Assembly (NCBI GenBank): GCA_021846965.1
Contig: JAJZWA010000008.1
Coordinates: forward strand, 1 to 64,000
Reading direction: 5' to 3'
From: Pseudomonadota bacterium
GTDB taxonomy: Bacteria > Pseudomonadota > Gammaproteobacteria > Burkholderiales > Burkholderiaceae_C
Length of the DNA stretch: 64,000 bases
Program-made: the position numbers and the translations under genes
Shown here: positions 7,474 to 16,192 of the stretch, piece after piece
Layout of the letters: the number at the start of each line of letters is the position of its first letter
Numbering within the stretch: the stretch's first letter is position 1
Notes under the pieces: generated by a model
The model's input: only the letters and a program-made list of their open reading frames with translations
Databases searched by the model: none
Told to the model about the DNA's origin: nothing

Positions 7474-9555
7474 ATGGCCCCGGCGCAAGCATCCCCCGAG
7501 GAGATCTACGGCCCGACCGTGGCCCCGCTGCTGCTCGCGCTGCAGGGCCCCGCCGCGGCGGTGACGCAGACCTTCGCGCAGCGCTTCTACGGATCGCTGA
7601 TGCAGGCCGGCGAGACCCGTTCCGTGCTGGACCTGCTGGGACGCGCCGAATTCGCGCGGCTGCAGTCCGCGCAGACCCGGCATCTGCTGATGCTTCTCGA
7701 CCCCCTGCTCGAGGCCGAGGCCCACCGCGCCCGGGCGCAATCGGTGGGACGGGTGCACGCGCTGGTGGGCGTGGACATGATGTGGCTGATCGATGCCTAC
7801 AAGCTGTACCAGCAGACCCTGCACGACGCGCTGCAGGACCTGCCCAGGCAGGACCAGGTGCAATTGCAGCATGTGCTGGACCGCCGGCTGCTGCTCGATC
7901 TGCAGGCGCAAAGTGCCGGATATCAACAGGTCGAAGAGGAATTGTCGCGCGCGCTGGCCAGCATCCAGCAGGCCGCCATGATGGCGCGCAGCACGATCGA
8001 CCTGTACCAGGGCGTGCTCAAGGCGCTGTGCGGGCTCGATGGCGTGCTCGCCGCCAATGTCGCCAGGCTGGGCACGCGCGGGCTGCTGGAGATCGAGGCG
8101 CTCGACGGGCCGCTGGCACAGGCCCACGCCGACGCGATACGCGCCGGGGGTGCCCCGCCCATTCGCATCACGCCCGATGCGCCGGGCGCGGGCCAGACCG
8201 AAGGCGTGGCCGCCCGCGCATGGCGCTCGGCCCAGGTCACCGCCAGCGACGCCTACCAGCTCGCGCCGGAGGTCGAGCCCTGGCATGAACTGGGCATGCG
8301 CCTGGGCTTTCGCTCCAGCGTGGCGATCCCCCTGCTCGACGAGACCGGGCAGACCTTCGCCCTGCTGAGCGTGTACAGCCGCTGGCCCGGTTTCTTTCGC
8401 GCGCGTGGCAGGCACCTGTTCCTGCAGCACGTGCAACAGACCATCGGCCTGGCCGCGCTGCGCCATGGCCAGGGCCACGTCATCGCCCATGCCCTGCGGC
8501 AGCACTACCGGACCCTGGTCACGGCCCGCCGCATGGCCCTGCTGTACCAGCCGATCATCGATCTGAAGACCGGGGCACTGCGCAAGGTCGAGGCGCTGGG
8601 ACGCCTCGTCGAGCAGGACGGCTCGCTGGTCAGCCCGGGCGAATTCCTGCCGACCCTGGGCAACCAGGACCTGCTGCGCCTGTTCGAGTTCGGCATGGAA
8701 CAGGCCTGCCGCGATCTGGCGGACTGGCACGCCACGGGCATGCGCTTTTCCGTATCCCTGAACCTGCCGCCCCAGGGCGTGGGCGAACCGGCCTTCCACG
8801 ATGCCCTGCTGCACGCCCTTCGAAACTCGGGGATCGACAGCCGGATGCTCGAGCTGGAGATCCTGGAATCGCAGGAATTCAAGCCTGCCGCCGACCGGGA
8901 TCAGTTCCTGCGCGAACTCAAGATGCTGGGCATCCGGCTGATCCAGGACGATCTCGGATCCGGGCACAGCTCCCTGCTGCGCATGGACAGCATGCCCTTC
9001 GACGAAGTCAAGATCGACCAGGGCCTGGTTCGACGCGCCGCGCAAAGGCATCCCCACCGTGCCTTCGGTTTCATCTATTTCCTGACCCAGCTGGCCCACG
9101 AGCTGGGCGCCTCCGTCACCGTGGAGGGCCTGGAGAGCCCGGGCCTGATCGAGGCGGCGGCCGTCATGGGGGCCGATTGCGGCCAGGGCTACGGCATCGC
9201 ACGTCCCATGCCGGCGGCCGAGGTCGCTTCCTGGGCCCGCAGGGCGCAGGAAGCGGCGGACCCGCTCCATCCCCGCACACCCTGGGGAGCGCTGGCCGGC
9301 TACCTGCTGTGGGATCGCCAGCTCAAGGCACTGGACCCCTGGCCCGAGATGGTCGAGGACTTCGTGCGCGCGCCCTGCCGGGTGCAGCGCTACATCGACA
9401 GCCAGGACCCCGACAACACCGAGCTGCAGCGCCTGCTCGACAAGAACCACGCCGTGGCGCTGCGCGGCTCCTCGGGCCGGATGTACCGTCTCACGCGGCG
9501 CAACGTGATCCAGGCGCTGGCCGAACTGGGGCGGCGCGCCGCCCCCGGCGCCTAG
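7474..9555 (+). CDS. Globin-like sensor, GAF and EAL domain c-di-GMP phosphodiesterase
   Basis: A 693-residue signalling protein. Residues about 1-165 match the globin-coupled-sensor fold: FAQRFYGSLMQAG, then SVGRVHALVGVDMMWLIDAYK, whose His is the expected proximal haem ligand. Residues about 170-340 look like a GAF domain (SSVAIPLLDETGQTFALLSVYS). Residues about 350-590 are an EAL domain with catalytic residues in place: EAL in KVEALGRL, N in SLNLPP, E in LEILES, DD in QDDLGSGHSSL, K in VKIDQ, E in TVEGLES, Q in CGQGYGIARP. An active c-di-GMP hydrolase is therefore predicted. About 100 C-terminal residues are unassigned. The TAG stop shares its CTAG with the convergent cobT-like gene. Confidence 0.85.
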   Translation: MAPAQASPEEIYGPTVAPLLLALQGPAAAVTQTFAQRFYGSLMQAGETRSVLDLLGRAEFARLQSAQTRHLLMLLDPLLEAEAHRARAQSVGRVHALVGVDMMWLIDAYKLYQQTLHDALQDLPRQDQVQLQHVLDRRLLLDLQAQSAGYQQVEEELSRALASIQQAAMMARSTIDLYQGVLKALCGLDGVLAANVARLGTRGLLEIEALDGPLAQAHADAIRAGGAPPIRITPDAPGAGQTEGVAARAWRSAQVTASDAYQLAPEVEPWHELGMRLGFRSSVAIPLLDETGQTFALLSVYSRWPGFFRARGRHLFLQHVQQTIGLAALRHGQGHVIAHALRQHYRTLVTARRMALLYQPIIDLKTGALRKVEALGRLVEQDGSLVSPGEFLPTLGNQDLLRLFEFGMEQACRDLADWHATGMRFSVSLNLPPQGVGEPAFHDALLHALRNSGIDSRMLELEILESQEFKPAADRDQFLRELKMLGIRLIQDDLGSGHSSLLRMDSMPFDEVKIDQGLVRRAAQRHPHRAFGFIYFLTQLAHELGASVTVEGLESPGLIEAAAVMGADCGQGYGIARPMPAAEVASWARRAQEAADPLHPRTPWGALAGYLLWDRQLKALDPWPEMVEDFVRAPCRVQRYIDSQDPDNTELQRLLDKNHAVALRGSSGRMYRLTRRNVIQALAELGRRAAPGA

Positions 9556-11291
9556 CTGGCTGCCGCCCAGGAGCCCTGGCCCCGCGCCAGCAGCGCCAGG
9601 AGTTCGCGCAAGGCCCCGTTGCCACGCAGCTGCGTCAGGTCCAGCGCGGCGCTGATCGGGTACAGCGCGCCGAGATCCAGCCCCACGCCCACGCCCATCA
9701 CCTCGGCCTCGCCGCGTTCACGCAGGCGCGCCACCACCTCCACCAGGTGCTGCTCGAGATAACCCGGAGGATTCGCATTCCCGCTGGCCGTGTCCATCGG
9801 GCAGCCATCCGAGATCACCAGCAGCAGGCGTCGCCGGTGGCCCAGGCCCTGCATGCGCGCGGCGGCCCACTCCACGGCCTCTCCATCGACGCCTTCCCGA
9901 TACAGGTCGGGCTTGAGCAGCGCCGCGATGCCGGCGCGCGAGCGCCTCCAGGAGGATTCGCGCGCCTTGAACACCAGGTGCATGACTTCGTTGAGACGCC
10001 CGGGGCGCGGCGGCTGGCCGGCGCGCAGCCACTCGCGGCGCGCCCGGCCGCCGTTCCACGCGCCGGTGGTGAAACCCAGGATCTCGTGCTCCACGCCCGC
10101 CAGGTCCAGCGCGCGCGAGAACACGTCCACCAGCAGCGCCACCGGCTCGGCATGCTGGCGCATCGAGCCCGAGCAATCGATGAGGAAACTGAGCATGCAA
10201 TCGGCCACGGGCTGACCGGGCTGCTCGAGGAACAGCCTGCGCTCGGCCGGCGAGGCGATCAGCTGGGTCAGGCGCCGCCCGTCGATGCGCCCCTGCTCGT
10301 GACCGCCCTCCCAGCCATCGGCCTGGGTGCGCGCCAGCAAGGCCCGCAATTGCGCGCCCAGGCGTCCGACGTGGATGCCGCTGGCGGCCACCGACTGGTC
10401 CAGGCCTTCGCGCAGTTCGCGCAACAGCTCCGGGCGCACCTGGGAAGATGCAGCCAGCTCGCGGTCCCAGGCGCGACTGAACACGTGGTAGCTCGAGACT
10501 TCGCCCACCGCGGCGTTGCGGCTGGACGCGGCCGCGGGCAAGGCCTCGCCATCGCCGCCCTCCGGCTCCAGCAGCAGCTCGAATCCGTTGCGGCTTTCCT
10601 GCGCCTCGCCCTCCTCGGACGACTCGCCCGCCCCCGCCTGCTCCCGCGCCTTGCGCGCGCGCTCGCCGACCTGCGCGGCCAGCTCCAGCGCCACCCGCGC
10701 GAAGGCCGCCTGGTCGTCGCGCAGCCTGGAGAGCTCGCGCAGGGCCGGCCCCAGCACCTCGGCCATGCCGAAGCGCGTACCCTCGATGAGATCGGCGATG
10801 GGCTCGGGAAGTTCCTCGCCGTTGATGCGCGTGCGTGCCACCTGGGCCACCGCGAACAACAGGATCCCCAGGGTGCCTTCCGTCAGCCCGGAGGCGACGA
10901 ACTCCTCGGACCAGGCGCGAAAGCGGTACTCCAGGTTGCGGCGCAGGCCCAGTTGCACCGCCGGCGCCAGGGACTCGACGCGGAACTGCTCCAGCAGGTC
11001 GAACACCAGGCGCTCGACCCCGTCGACCGGCTGCAGCCTGCGGTGCAGCTCGGCGTCGGAGCGCGATACACGCAAGGCCAGGCCGTCGGCGACGCCGCGC
11101 AGGGAGTTCAGGTCCGCCTGCCCGGACACCGCCTGGAGATGCGCCGCGAAACGCGGCAGGCGCTGCGCTCCACGCCACAGGCGCCCGCCGCGCCATTGCA
11201 GCTGAGGCTGCCCCGACACGGCCCGCAGGGCCGCGCCGCAAAGATCCTCCAGGCGCCGCTGCTGGCGCGCCCTTGCGCGTTCGTCGTCCAT
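9552..11291 (-). CDS. cobT: CobT-like von Willebrand factor A domain protein
   Basis: A 579-residue protein resembling the CobT subunit of aerobic cobaltochelatase. A long helical N-terminal region and an acidic linker (ESSEEGEAQES) lead to a C-terminal VWA domain with the metal-ion-dependent adhesion motif DCSGS in FLIDCSGSM and the distal RLLLVISDGCPMD. In the known complex, CobN, CobS and CobT insert cobalt into hydrogenobyrinic diamide using ATP. The partner CobS-like gene lies 18 bp upstream. No cobN or other corrin gene is in the window, so the pair may serve a distant CobN or another target. The start at 11291 lies just after the CobS stop. Confidence 0.8.
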   Translation of the reverse strand: MDDERARARQQRRLEDLCGAALRAVSGQPQLQWRGGRLWRGAQRLPRFAAHLQAVSGQADLNSLRGVADGLALRVSRSDAELHRRLQPVDGVERLVFDLLEQFRVESLAPAVQLGLRRNLEYRFRAWSEEFVASGLTEGTLGILLFAVAQVARTRINGEELPEPIADLIEGTRFGMAEVLGPALRELSRLRDDQAAFARVALELAAQVGERARKAREQAGAGESSEEGEAQESRNGFELLLEPEGGDGEALPAAASSRNAAVGEVSSYHVFSRAWDRELAASSQVRPELLRELREGLDQSVAASGIHVGRLGAQLRALLARTQADGWEGGHEQGRIDGRRLTQLIASPAERRLFLEQPGQPVADCMLSFLIDCSGSMRQHAEPVALLVDVFSRALDLAGVEHEILGFTTGAWNGGRARREWLRAGQPPRPGRLNEVMHLVFKARESSWRRSRAGIAALLKPDLYREGVDGEAVEWAAARMQGLGHRRRLLLVISDGCPMDTASGNANPPGYLEQHLVEVVARLRERGEAEVMGVGVGLDLGALYPISAALDLTQLRGNGALRELLALLARGQGSWAAAS

Positions 11292-11309
11292 GCTCGAGGG
11301 GATCCGGAC

Positions 11310-12284
11310 TCAGGCCGCGGCGGCGGCGGCCCCGGCGTCGAGTTCCTCGCCGAAGCAGCGCTGGTAGTACTCCCCCACCAGCGCCCGTTCGGCCTCGTCG
11401 CACTTGTTGAGGAAGGACAGCCGGAATGCCAGCGCCGGATCGCGAAAGATCTCGCAGTTCTCGGCCCAGGTGATCACGGTGCGCGGGGACATCAACGTGG
11501 ATACGTCCCCGGCCGCGAAGCCCCGGCGCGTGAGCTCGGCCACCGCCACCATGCGCGCCACCAGCTCGCGCCCCGCGGGCGTGTCCTTGCCGGGGACCCG
11601 CGCCAGCACGATGGCGATTTCCTCGGAGGCCGGCAGGTAGTTGAGGGAGGCGACGATGTCCCAGCGGTCCATCTGCGCGTGGTTCAGGCGTTGCACGCCC
11701 TGATACATGCCGTTGAGATTGCCCAGGCCGACGGTGTTGGCGGTGGCGAACAGGCGAAAGTGCGGGTGCGGGCTGAGCACACGGTTCTGGTCGGTGAGCG
11801 TGAACTTGCCGTCGCGCTCGAGGATGCGCTGGATGACGAACATCACGTCCGGGCGCCCCGCGTCGTACTCGTCGAACACCAGCGCCACCGGGCGCTGCAG
11901 CGCCCAGGGCACGATGCCTTCCTGGAATTCGGTGACCTGCGCGCCGTCGCGCAGTACCACCGCATCCTTGCCCACCAGATCCAGGCGGCTGATGTGCGCG
12001 TCCAGGTTCACCCGCACGCAGGGCCAGTTCAGGCGCGCGGCGACCTGCTCGATGTGGGTGGACTTGCCCGTGCCGTGCAGCCCCTGCACCAGCACGCGCC
12101 GGTTGCGCCGGAACCCGGCCAGCAAGGCGAGGGTCACGTCGGGTTGGAAGCGGTAGGCCTCGTCCACCTCGGGAACATGGTCGTCGCGCTCGGCGAAGGC
12201 CGGCACCTGGAGGTCGGAGTCGATGCCGAAGGTTTCGCGCACTCCGAGCATGCGCTCGGGCCGCAGGTCGTTCAGGTCGGTCAT
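11310..12284 (-). CDS. cobS: CobS-like AAA+ ATPase
   Basis: A 324-residue AAA+ protein matching CobS in length and sequence. It starts MTDLNDLRPERMLGVRETFGID, has Walker A GLHGTGKST at about residues 75-83, Walker B VALVFDEYDAGRPDV and the sensor region LFATANTVGLGN. In cobaltochelatase, CobS hydrolyses ATP to drive CobN-dependent metal insertion together with CobT. The start at 12284 is chosen because CobS homologues begin at this motif; the 70 upstream ORF residues are a shadow. It sits 26 bp after the IclR regulator gene on the same strand, so the three genes may be cotranscribed. Confidence 0.85.
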   Translation of the reverse strand: MTDLNDLRPERMLGVRETFGIDSDLQVPAFAERDDHVPEVDEAYRFQPDVTLALLAGFRRNRRVLVQGLHGTGKSTHIEQVAARLNWPCVRVNLDAHISRLDLVGKDAVVLRDGAQVTEFQEGIVPWALQRPVALVFDEYDAGRPDVMFVIQRILERDGKFTLTDQNRVLSPHPHFRLFATANTVGLGNLNGMYQGVQRLNHAQMDRWDIVASLNYLPASEEIAIVLARVPGKDTPAGRELVARMVAVAELTRRGFAAGDVSTLMSPRTVITWAENCEIFRDPALAFRLSFLNKCDEAERALVGEYYQRCFGEELDAGAAAAAA

Positions 12285-12310
12285 GGCGGATCGGGATGGG
12301 ACTGGAGTTC

Positions 12311-13132
12311 TCAGGCTCGTTGCGCGCGGGGCATGGCATCGGATTCGATGCGCGCCAGCGCCTCGGCCGCGCGGCGCAGGGCCGGCAACACCTGCGGCGC
12401 TCGCTCGGCGCTCAGGCGCATCACCGGCGCCTGCACCGCCACGCAGAGATTGGAAAGACGCCCGGGCTCGGCCGGCACGGGCACGGCCACGCACAACAGA
12501 CCCGGCAGGAATTCCTCCCGGTCCAGCGCATAGCCCTGCTCACGCACCTGTTCGAGCTCCTGCTCGAGTACGCCCGGATCGGTGATCGTGGCGCCGGTGT
12601 AGGCGTCCAGCGGAACATGCCCCAGAAGTCGGCGGCGTTGCGCGGGCTTCATCTGCGCCAGCATCAACTTGCCGCTGGCCGAGCAATGCACGGGAACGCG
12701 CGAGCCCGGATGCAGGTAGAAGCGAAGCGGGGCCGCGGTCTCGACGCGATCCAGGTACACGACCTCGCTGCCCGCCAGCGCCGTGATGTTGCAGCTCTCG
12801 CCCAGCTCCTGCACCACCGAGCGCAGCACCATGCGGCGCGCGCCGTTGAAACTGTCGTTGAGCATGAGCTGCTCGGCCAGCCTGCGCAGGCGCAACCCTG
12901 CCGTGTAGTGGCGCGCGTCGCCCTGGCGCTGCAGCAGCGCGGCCTGCTCGAGCTGGGCCAGCAGCCGGTGCACCGTGGGCTTGGGCAGGCCCAGCTCCAC
13001 GGCCATCGACTGCAGGGTGAACGGCTGGTCGCGCCCGGCCACCGCCTCCAGCAGTCCGAACAGCCTGGCCAGCGGGGTGTCGGCGGCGCCGCCCACGCCT
13101 TGCGGGGGGGCCGGGATCTCGAGGGTTTTCAT
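12311..13132 (-). CDS. IclR-family regulator divergent from xsc
   Basis: A 273-residue IclR regulator. The winged helix-turn-helix is at about residues 25-85 (LQSMAVELGLPKPTVHRLLAQLEQ). The C-terminal effector domain shows the family hallmarks YLDRVE, VPVHCSASGKLMLA and FLPGLLCVAVPVP. It is divergent from xsc, whose promoter overlaps a perfect palindrome, so control of xsc-pta in response to a sulfonate metabolite is the simplest reading. The start at 13132 fits IclR lengths; the ORF extension reaches into xsc and is rejected. It resembles the second IclR gene at 21291, suggesting both belong to one sulfonate circuit. Confidence 0.88.
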   Translation of the reverse strand: MKTLEIPAPPQGVGGAADTPLARLFGLLEAVAGRDQPFTLQSMAVELGLPKPTVHRLLAQLEQAALLQRQGDARHYTAGLRLRRLAEQLMLNDSFNGARRMVLRSVVQELGESCNITALAGSEVVYLDRVETAAPLRFYLHPGSRVPVHCSASGKLMLAQMKPAQRRRLLGHVPLDAYTGATITDPGVLEQELEQVREQGYALDREEFLPGLLCVAVPVPAEPGRLSNLCVAVQAPVMRLSAERAPQVLPALRRAAEALARIESDAMPRAQRA

Positions 13133-13208
13133 GAACCTTGCATCTCGTGGGGCACTGGTCGCAATTTCGAATTTTGAAACATCATATACCGAAATCCGGA
13201 ATTCTCTG

Positions 13209-13243
13209 TTGACGCAGGCAGAGGCCGAACCTATAGTTCGGCC
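13209..13243 (+). promoter_or_regulatory. Sigma-70-type xsc promoter with overlapping palindromic operator
   Basis: TTGACG (13209-13214) and TATAGT (13232-13237) are separated by 17 bp, a near-consensus promoter pointing at xsc, with a predicted start about 70 bp before the ATG. The -10 lies inside a perfect dyad, GGCCGAAC-CTATA-GTTCGGCC (13223-13243, 8-bp arms). A regulator bound there would block RNA polymerase. The adjacent divergent IclR protein is the obvious candidate. Confidence 0.75.
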
Positions 13244-13313
13244 ATCGCAATGGAATGCAACGTCCCGTTTTTTGCAATTTCTTGCGCCCTGTTCCCACCG
13301 GAGACTTCCCGTC

Positions 13314-15134
13314 ATGAGCCAGACCCCTCCCGCCGACACCCGCAAAGTCGTCACCGGCGTGCAAAAGATGACCCCTTCCGAAGCCTTTGTCGAAACCCTG
13401 GTCGCCAACGGGGTGACGGACATCTTCGGCATCATGGGCTCGGCCTTCATGGATGCGATGGACATCTTCGCCCCGGCCGGTATCCGGCTGATTCCCGTGG
13501 TGCACGAGCAGGGCGCCGCGCACATGGCGGACGGCTATGCCCGCGTCAGCGGCCGCCACGGCGTGGTGATCGGCCAGAACGGCCCGGGCATCAGCAACTG
13601 CGTGACCGCCATCGCCGCCGCCTACTGGGCGCACAGCCCGGTGGTGATCGTCACGCCCGAGACCGGCACCATGGGCATGGGCCTGGGCGGCTTCCAGGAA
13701 GCCAACCAGCTGCCGATGTTCCAGGAGTTCACCAAGTACCAGGGCCATGTGGTGAACCCCAAGCGCATGGCCGAGTTCACCGCCCGTTGCTTTGATCGGG
13801 CGATCAGCGAAATGGGGCCGACGCAGCTGAACATTCCGCGCGACTATTTCTACGGCGAGATCCAGTGCGAGATCCCGCGCCCGATGCGCGTGGAGCGAGG
13901 CGCCGGTGGCGAGCAGAGCCTGAACGACGCCGCCGAACTGCTGGCCCAGGCCCGGTTCCCGGTGATCCTGGCCGGCGGCGGCGTGGTCATGGGCGATGCG
14001 GTCGAGGAATGCCGGCAACTGGCCGAGCGCCTGGGCGCGCCGGTGGTCACCGGCTACCTGCGCAATGACGCCTTCCCCGCCAGCCATCCGCTGTGGGCGG
14101 GCCCCTTGGGCTACCAGGGCTCCAAGGCGGCCATGAAGCTCATCGCGCAGGCCGACGTGGTGGTGGCGCTGGGCTCGCGCATGGGCCCCTTCGGCACCTT
14201 GCCGCAGCATGGCATGGACTATTGGCCCAAGAACGCCAAGATCATCCAGGTCGAGGCCGACCACACCAACCTGGGGCTGGTGAAAAAGATCACCGTGGGC
14301 ATCTGCGGCGACGCCAAGGCGGCTGCCAAGGCCATCACCCAGCGCCTGCAGGGCCGCAGCCTGGCCTGCGATGCCAGCAAGGCGCAGCGCGCCGAGACGA
14401 TCCGCTCCGAGAAGGCGGCCTGGGAGAAGGAACTCGACGGCTGGACCCACGAGCGCGACCCCTACAGCCTGGACATGATCGAGGAAGCCCGGCAGGAGAA
14501 GCCCTTCAGCGGAGGCGAGTACCTGCATCCGCGCCAGGTGCTCCGCGAGCTGGAAAAGGCCATGCCGGCGCGCGCCATGGTGTCCACCGACATCGGCAAC
14601 ATCAACTCGGTGGCCAACAGCTACCTGCGCTTCGAGGAGCCGCGCAGCTTTTTCGCGCCCATGAGTTTCGGCAACTGCGGCTACGCGCTGCCGACCATCA
14701 TCGGGGCCAAACTGGCGGCACCCGATCGCCCGGCCATCGCCTATGCCGGCGACGGCGCCTGGGGCATGAGCATGGTGGAGATCATGACCTGCGTGCGCCA
14801 CGACATCCCGGTCACCGCGGTGGTTTTCCACAATCGCCAATGGGGCGCGGAGAAGAAGAACCAGGTGGACTTCTACAACCGCCGCTTCGTGGCGGGCGAG
14901 CTGGAAAGCCAGAGTTTCGCCGGCATCGCACGCGCGATGGGCTCGGAAGCCATCGTGGTCGATCGCATCGAGGACGTGGGCGCGGCTCTCAAGCGCGCGG
15001 TGGACATGCAGATGAACCAGCGCAAGACCTGCGTGATCGAGATCATGTGCACCCGCGAACTGGGCGACCCCTTCCGGCGCGATGCCTTGAGCAAGCCGGT
15101 GCGCTTCCTCGACAAGTACAAGGACTACGTGTGA
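13314..15134 (+). CDS. xsc: Sulfoacetaldehyde acetyltransferase
   Basis: A 606-residue thiamine-diphosphate enzyme of the acetolactate synthase superfamily, closely resembling Xsc rather than acetolactate synthase. Markers are KMTPSEAFVETLVANGVTDIFGIMGSAFMDAMD, VVHEQGAAHMADGYAR with the cofactor-activating Glu, and the ThDP/Mg site YAGDGAWGMSMVEIMTCVRHDIPVTAVVFHN. Xsc converts sulfoacetaldehyde plus phosphate into acetyl phosphate and sulfite, the common cleavage step for taurine, isethionate and sulfoacetate. The start at 13314 follows CCGGAG. The stop overlaps the pta start by 4 bp (GTGA), indicating translational coupling with the enzyme that consumes its product. Confidence 0.95.
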   Translation: MSQTPPADTRKVVTGVQKMTPSEAFVETLVANGVTDIFGIMGSAFMDAMDIFAPAGIRLIPVVHEQGAAHMADGYARVSGRHGVVIGQNGPGISNCVTAIAAAYWAHSPVVIVTPETGTMGMGLGGFQEANQLPMFQEFTKYQGHVVNPKRMAEFTARCFDRAISEMGPTQLNIPRDYFYGEIQCEIPRPMRVERGAGGEQSLNDAAELLAQARFPVILAGGGVVMGDAVEECRQLAERLGAPVVTGYLRNDAFPASHPLWAGPLGYQGSKAAMKLIAQADVVVALGSRMGPFGTLPQHGMDYWPKNAKIIQVEADHTNLGLVKKITVGICGDAKAAAKAITQRLQGRSLACDASKAQRAETIRSEKAAWEKELDGWTHERDPYSLDMIEEARQEKPFSGGEYLHPRQVLRELEKAMPARAMVSTDIGNINSVANSYLRFEEPRSFFAPMSFGNCGYALPTIIGAKLAAPDRPAIAYAGDGAWGMSMVEIMTCVRHDIPVTAVVFHNRQWGAEKKNQVDFYNRRFVAGELESQSFAGIARAMGSEAIVVDRIEDVGAALKRAVDMQMNQRKTCVIEIMCTRELGDPFRRDALSKPVRFLDKYKDYV

Positions 15135-16072
15135 AGGCGCAGGAGTTCCCACGCCTGCAGCAGCTCATCGAGCGCGCGCGGCGTATCGCCGCGCGTGAGC
15201 CCACGCGCATCGGGCTGGTGCACCCTTGCGACGCGCTGGCCTTGCAGGCAGCGCGTCGCATGATCGAGCAGGGCGTCGCGCAGCCCATCCTGGTGGGCAA
15301 CCGGCGGCTCATCGAGGCCGCCGCCGAGCAGGCCGGCATGGACGCACGGGACTTCGAGATCGTGGAGACCGAAGCCGCCGCGGCCGCCGCCGCGGCGCGT
15401 GCCGTCGAGCTTGCACGCGACGGCACGCTGCGCGCGCTGATGAAGGGCTCGCTGCACACCGACGAGCTGATGTCCGCGGTGGTGCATCGGGAAAAGGGCC
15501 TGCGTTCGAGCACGCGCATCAGCCACGCCTTCGTGTTCGACCTGCCTCGCTACCACAAGCTGCTGGCGCTGGCCGACTGCGTGGTGAACATCGCGCCCGA
15601 CCTGAAATCCAAACTCGACATCATCGGCAATGCGCTGGATCTGCTGCGGCGCATCGGCGTGGAGCATCCCTCCGCCGCCGTCGTGGCCGCGGTGGAAACG
15701 GTGAACCCGGCGATCGCCGCCACCCTGGACGCGCAGGAACTCGTGCGCCTGGGGCGCGAGGGGCGCTGGGGCGACGCCGGCATCGAAGGCCCGCTGGGCT
15801 TCGACAATGCCTTTTCCGCCGAGGCGGCGCGCACCAAGCACATCGAATCCGGGCACGCCGGGGACTTCGATCTCATGATCGTGCCCGATCTCAACGCGGG
15901 CAACATGCTCTACAAGAGCTTTGTCTACGTGGGCGGCGGCGAGTGCGCCGGACTGGTGCTGGGCGCGCGCGTGCCCATCGTGCTCACCTCGCGCGCGGAT
16001 TCCCTCACCGCGCGTGTCGCCTCCGTCGCGCTGGCGACGATCGCCAGCCGCGAGCAGGCCACCGCATCCTGA
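15131..16072 (+). CDS. pta: Phosphate acetyltransferase (Xsc-coupled)
   Basis: A 313-residue protein of the phosphate acetyl/butyryltransferase family. Visible are RIGLVHPCDALALQAA near the N-terminus, ALMKGSLHTDELM, and the C-terminal FDLMIVPDLNAGNMLYKS and GGGECAGLVLGARVPIVLTSRADS motifs. It converts acetyl phosphate and CoA to acetyl-CoA, completing the Xsc route to central metabolism. It is the short form without the DRTGG or N-terminal regulatory domain of long Pta. It begins with GTG, overlapping the xsc stop as GTGA. An alanine run (EAAAAAAAARAVELA) is a local oddity. The long upstream ORF extension is the shadow frame of xsc. Confidence 0.92.
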   Translation: MKAQEFPRLQQLIERARRIAAREPTRIGLVHPCDALALQAARRMIEQGVAQPILVGNRRLIEAAAEQAGMDARDFEIVETEAAAAAAAARAVELARDGTLRALMKGSLHTDELMSAVVHREKGLRSSTRISHAFVFDLPRYHKLLALADCVVNIAPDLKSKLDIIGNALDLLRRIGVEHPSAAVVAAVETVNPAIAATLDAQELVRLGREGRWGDAGIEGPLGFDNAFSAEAARTKHIESGHAGDFDLMIVPDLNAGNMLYKSFVYVGGGECAGLVLGARVPIVLTSRADSLTARVASVALATIASREQATAS

Positions 16073-16102
16073 GCCCGGCCCGGCGGGCCCCCGGGGCCCG
16101 CT

Positions 16103-16144
16103 GCCCGCAAAAAGCGGGCCTCGTGCGCAAGCGCCGCGAGGCCC
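16103..16144. terminator. Hairpin pair between convergent pta and tctA
   Basis: GCCCGC-AAAAA-GCGGGC (16103-16119) and an overlapping inverted repeat GGGCCTCG/CGAGGCCC (16116-16123 and 16137-16144) fill the spacer between the two convergent operons. The two stems are mutually exclusive. No long U tract follows, so it is likely a bidirectional or factor-assisted terminator. Confidence 0.55.
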
Positions 16145-16192
16145 GACACAACCACACAGCTCCGGGCCGGCCAGCAGCCCGGTGCAGCCCTC

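Noticed and set aside
6709-9450. 913-codon minus-strand ORF opposite the chemoreceptor and EAL genes
   Set aside because: Shadow of two well-supported plus-strand genes; no recognisable domain.
9552-12284. MoxR/VWA-type defence or ternary complex island
   Set aside because: Sequence and length match CobS/CobT specifically, and no defence-associated partner genes are nearby.
9177-12533. 1118-codon plus-strand ORF opposite cobT and cobS
   Set aside because: Low-complexity Arg/Gln/His-rich translation without domains; the minus-strand CobS and CobT proteins have intact Walker and MIDAS motifs.
13133-13313. Possible thiamine (TPP) riboswitch before the ThDP enzyme Xsc
   Set aside because: No THI-box sequence or expected helical layout is visible. 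The leader is only about 70 nt after the predicted promoter.
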